Source: Phaeosaccion multiseriatum (lineage: Eukaryota > Ochrophyta, other classes). Taken from it: 64,000 bases of DNA. Under the pieces are notes generated by a model. It made no database searches. It saw only the letters and a program-made list of their open reading frames with translations, and was not told the origin of the DNA. The DNA is taken from contig OZ218951.1 of the NCBI GenBank assembly GCA_965112735.1, forward strand, positions 3,038,001 through 3,102,000. The letters are read 5' to 3'. Shown piece by piece: positions 61,882-64,000 of the stretch. The stretch's first letter is position 1. The number at the start of each line of letters is the position of its first letter. A program made the translations under genes and the position numbers.

Positions 61882-62797
61882 TCATTCGTCGTCCGCGAGA
61901 ATATCATCCGCTTGAGAGTCCAGTCTGAGGCTCTCGAATCTTGCTTTGAGCTCCTCGGCCGCGTCCTCTGGGGTGCTGGCCTTGGCGTTGGCGTAGTAAC
62001 GGCCGTACTCCACGGGCTCGCCTCTCTCCATGCGCCGCATACGCTCTTCCGCTTCTTGTCGGCACCAGACCTGTATGGCGGCCATACCACGTTCACCGGG
62101 GGGGTGCATGCGGAATGGGAGCAATAAATAAAGAAGGAAGGTTTTCCAAGACAGGGAAAGACAGTCAAGAGGACCAACCGGTGCATGGAGAGAGGAGGGG
62201 GGTCAAGAAGGGGAGGGGAAAAACGAGGGTTATGAGGTTACACAGAAAGAGCAGGGGGGGGAGAGAAAGAGATGGCAATGGAGAGAGAGGGTCAAAAAAG
62301 GGAAAGGGGGGAGAGAGGGCAGGCGCAAAAGAGAGAGGGAAGGAGAACAAAACACCAAAAAGCTGTCGACTTACGTGAATATCCTGTGGGGGCTTCATCC
62401 AGTCCCCGATAGCGATTATCGCGATTGACACGAATGTGAACATGGTGATGGTTTCCCACCCATTCGGGCCCCAAAACGAGTCCGACTTGTTGGCCTCGTC
62501 CTCCGGGTACTCGTCAAACAGGTGTGCCTTGTCCTGGTCCTTCCGCACAAATCCCGTACCCATCGCCCTCCTTTGCAGCTGCAGAAGCTGCTGCTGCGAT
62601 GCCCCGCCTACCCTCAGCCCTGCGCCTGCTGCTCCTGCCTCCCTTTGCAATGCAGAGGCGGCTGCTGCTGATAAGGGCTGCTGCTGCTGCAGTCTGGTCA
62701 GCTGATGCAGAGCCCGGCCCCGCCCTCCAGCAGAAGCTGCCGCAGAAGAACCCACCCTTGAGGCCAATGGCCGCAACATCGACGCGCGCGACAGCAT
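61882..62797 (-). CDS. NDUFB11: Probable complex I subunit NDUFB11 (ESSS)
   Basis: Two exons on minus: 62797-62375 and 62070-61882; 203 aa. The N-terminus is rich in Arg, Ser and Ala without acids (MLSRASMLRPLASR), as in a mitochondrial presequence. After a Gln/Ala-rich stretch comes DEYPEDEANKSDSFWGPNGW, one membrane segment (TITMFTFVSIAIIAIG), then DWMKPPQDIH joined to VWCRQEAEERMRRMERGEPV. The single TM followed by a W[AC]RxEAE helix and an acidic end (ILADDE) matches the ESSS/NDUFB11 accessory subunit of the complex I membrane arm. It is longer than the animal protein (about 150 aa), mainly from the N-terminal extension. The divergent neighbour SDHAF3 is also a respiratory gene. Assignment rests on motif pattern, not an alignment. 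Confidence 0.65.
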
Positions 62798-62970
62798 CTT
62801 TTCTAATTGGTGTATTTCGTGCTCTCTTGGGGGGGGGGGGGTGATCCCCTCGGGTTTTGGTGACTTACTGTTCTTTGTCTTTCTTCTTCTCTCCTTCCCA
62901 CAGCCTCTCTTCTTTCCAAGCGGCTTGGCTTGAACCGTCCAATCTCCCAACCGGTGATAGGCAAAGACAA
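62798..62970. promoter_or_regulatory. Short bidirectional promoter, NDUFB11 and SDHAF3
   Basis: 173 bp between the two ATGs. It contains a G12 run (about 62829-62840) and a TTCTTTCTTCTTCTC pyrimidine tract. No TATA box is seen. Confidence 0.55.
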
Positions 62971-63461
62971 ATGATGAGCAAGCTCACGAGGGAAAGCGTG
63001 AGCCTCCTAAAGCAAATTTTGCGCAAGCACCGGTCGCTTCCCGCGCAGGCCAGGGAGATGGGCGACGCCTACGTCCGTCACGAGTGGCGGCAACTACGAG
63101 ACCACGGCAAGACCACCTCGGAGCACGTCGAGGCCTTCACGGCGGAGTGGAGGAACTACCTCACCATGCTAAACGGAAGCAGCGAGCAAGAAAAGGCAAG
63201 GGGGTCATTACCCTTCCCTCTCTTTGATTCCCCTGCTACTTCTCTCCCCTTCCCTCTCCCGCTGATGCCTCTTTCTCTGTTGCCTCTTTTTATCGCCCTC
63301 TCTCTCTCTCTCTCTCTCTCTCGCTTTCGTTTGCGGCTGGACAGCTGGGTAGAGATCTCTCTCCCGAAGAGCGGGCCGCTCTGAATCCGGAGCAGCTTGG
63401 CCAGCTCGAGACCTTGCAGAAGGCAGCGGGGGACATTACGAAGACAAGCCCTCATCCTTGA
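62971..63461 (+). CDS. SDHAF3: Succinate dehydrogenase assembly factor 3 (ACN9, LYR family)
   Basis: Two exons, 62971-63195 and 63345-63461; 113 aa, near the usual 110-130. SDHAF3/Sdh7 is a mitochondrial matrix LYR-type protein that helps mature the Fe-S subunit of complex II. The N-terminal helix SVSLLKQILRKHRSLP holds the LYR-like position (LLKQILR), followed by the family blocks MGDAYVRHEWRQLRDHGKTT and FTAEWRNYLTML. The C-terminus (LGRDLSPEERAALNPEQLGQ) is the usual acidic helical end. The donor is AAG/GCAAGG, so the intron is GC-AG. A start at the second Met (62974) is equally possible. No clear presequence is seen, as in other small LYR proteins. Confidence 0.88.
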
Positions 63462-64000
63462 GAGGGAGACTAAGAATCGAGGGATCTACGGGCAGTAGAG
63501 ACCAGTACCCCCCCGCCAGCTGAAAGTGCCACCCATCCTGGTGGGGAAAGGGCAAGGAAAGAGTGCGTGAGTGGTTGGCGGCAATCAACGGGACTGTTTT
63601 GCGAGAAGCTTCTGCAAAGAATTTGGCCTCTCTTACAGCTCTTCGCTCTGGTGAATGCTCTGGTCTTTTGGGGCCTGCTTTTTTACGTCGAGACGACAAG
63701 ACAAGACTTACCTTTGTTGGGCGGCCGACTTGAGAGGAACTTTCGGTCTTGATCCAGAGACTCAGGTCCTGCACACAAGTATGTGCACGCATTCAGCTCC
63801 TTCAGCAGGTCCACTGTCGTTCTCCAAGGCGGCGTTACGAGAGGTAGAGCGTCTTGTGGCCTCGTGACAGTGGGCTGCGCCCTCTTTCTTCCACCGCCAT
63901 GTTCACCTGCCACACACCTGGCCTGAGACTCCGGCAGCGCTCTCTTTCGTCTCTGCTCTGTGGGAGTGGAATGAATGGCTACTTGTGACTCGGAGATTCT
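63462..64000. other. Right edge, possible 3' part of a minus-strand gene
   Basis: Mostly unassigned. On minus, 63768-63712 is a clean phase-0 candidate exon of 57 nt (GTGTGCAG acceptor, GTAAGT donor) reading DLSLWIKTESSSQVGRPTK. No flanking exon could be tied to it, so it may be the start of a gene extending beyond the window or a chance match. Confidence 0.3.

Overview
This window looks like nuclear DNA of a eukaryote. The most likely source is a stramenopile (ochrophyte) alga, but that is an inference. The evidence is dense spliceosomal genes (2 to 22 exons, GT-AG with one probable GC-AG), a G+C-rich base composition, and very many microsatellites. Gene content includes an NB-ARC/TPR receptor-like gene of the kind known from brown algae and a meiotic MER3/HFM1 helicase. 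Neighbouring genes mostly alternate strand, so divergent and convergent intergenic spaces alternate. I see no rRNA, tRNA, CRISPR array or intact transposon.

Layout. 1-10125 (+) is the 3' part of a WD40/EF-hand gene that begins before the window. 11445-26832 (-) is a 22-exon MER3/HFM1 helicase (about 2691 aa). 27520-31487 (+) is a GLUT-like sugar porter (594 aa). 32815-44728 (-) is a 16-exon protein of 2746 aa with a PH-like region, FLGL-type repeats, an NB-ARC NTPase and TPRs. 45107-46100 (+) is a conserved-looking 254-aa protein. 47399-49237 (-) is RPAC1/AC40, the shared subunit of RNA polymerases I and III. 49969-51531 (+) is a REEP/HVA22/Yop1 ER-shaping protein. 52532-57244 (+) is a START lipid-transfer protein. 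57547-60318 (+) is an unrecognised protein with long Ser/Gly tracts. 61882-62797 (-) is a probable complex I subunit NDUFB11/ESSS. 62971-63461 (+) is SDHAF3/ACN9. A possible lone exon lies near 63.7 kb on the minus strand. The listed exon sets were read by hand; phases close at every junction and total coding lengths are divisible by three.

How the genes relate. There is no operon. Likely co-regulated pairs are those sharing short divergent promoters: NDUFB11 with SDHAF3 (both respiratory chain, 173 bp between start codons), the NB-ARC gene with the 254-aa protein (378 bp, TATA element), HFM1 with the sugar porter, and RPAC1 with the REEP gene.

Most unusual observations. (1) A 19-bp sequence occurs about eleven times on both strands, in exons (translated in three frames), introns and intergenic DNA. 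(2) An NLR-like gene carries a PH-like N-terminus and FLGL repeats, and its TPRs lie in one exon. (3) RPAC1 has four cysteines spaced as in the Fe-S cluster of archaeal RNA polymerase subunit D. (4) Many introns are largely microsatellite, including a near-perfect TCTG array of about 660 bp.
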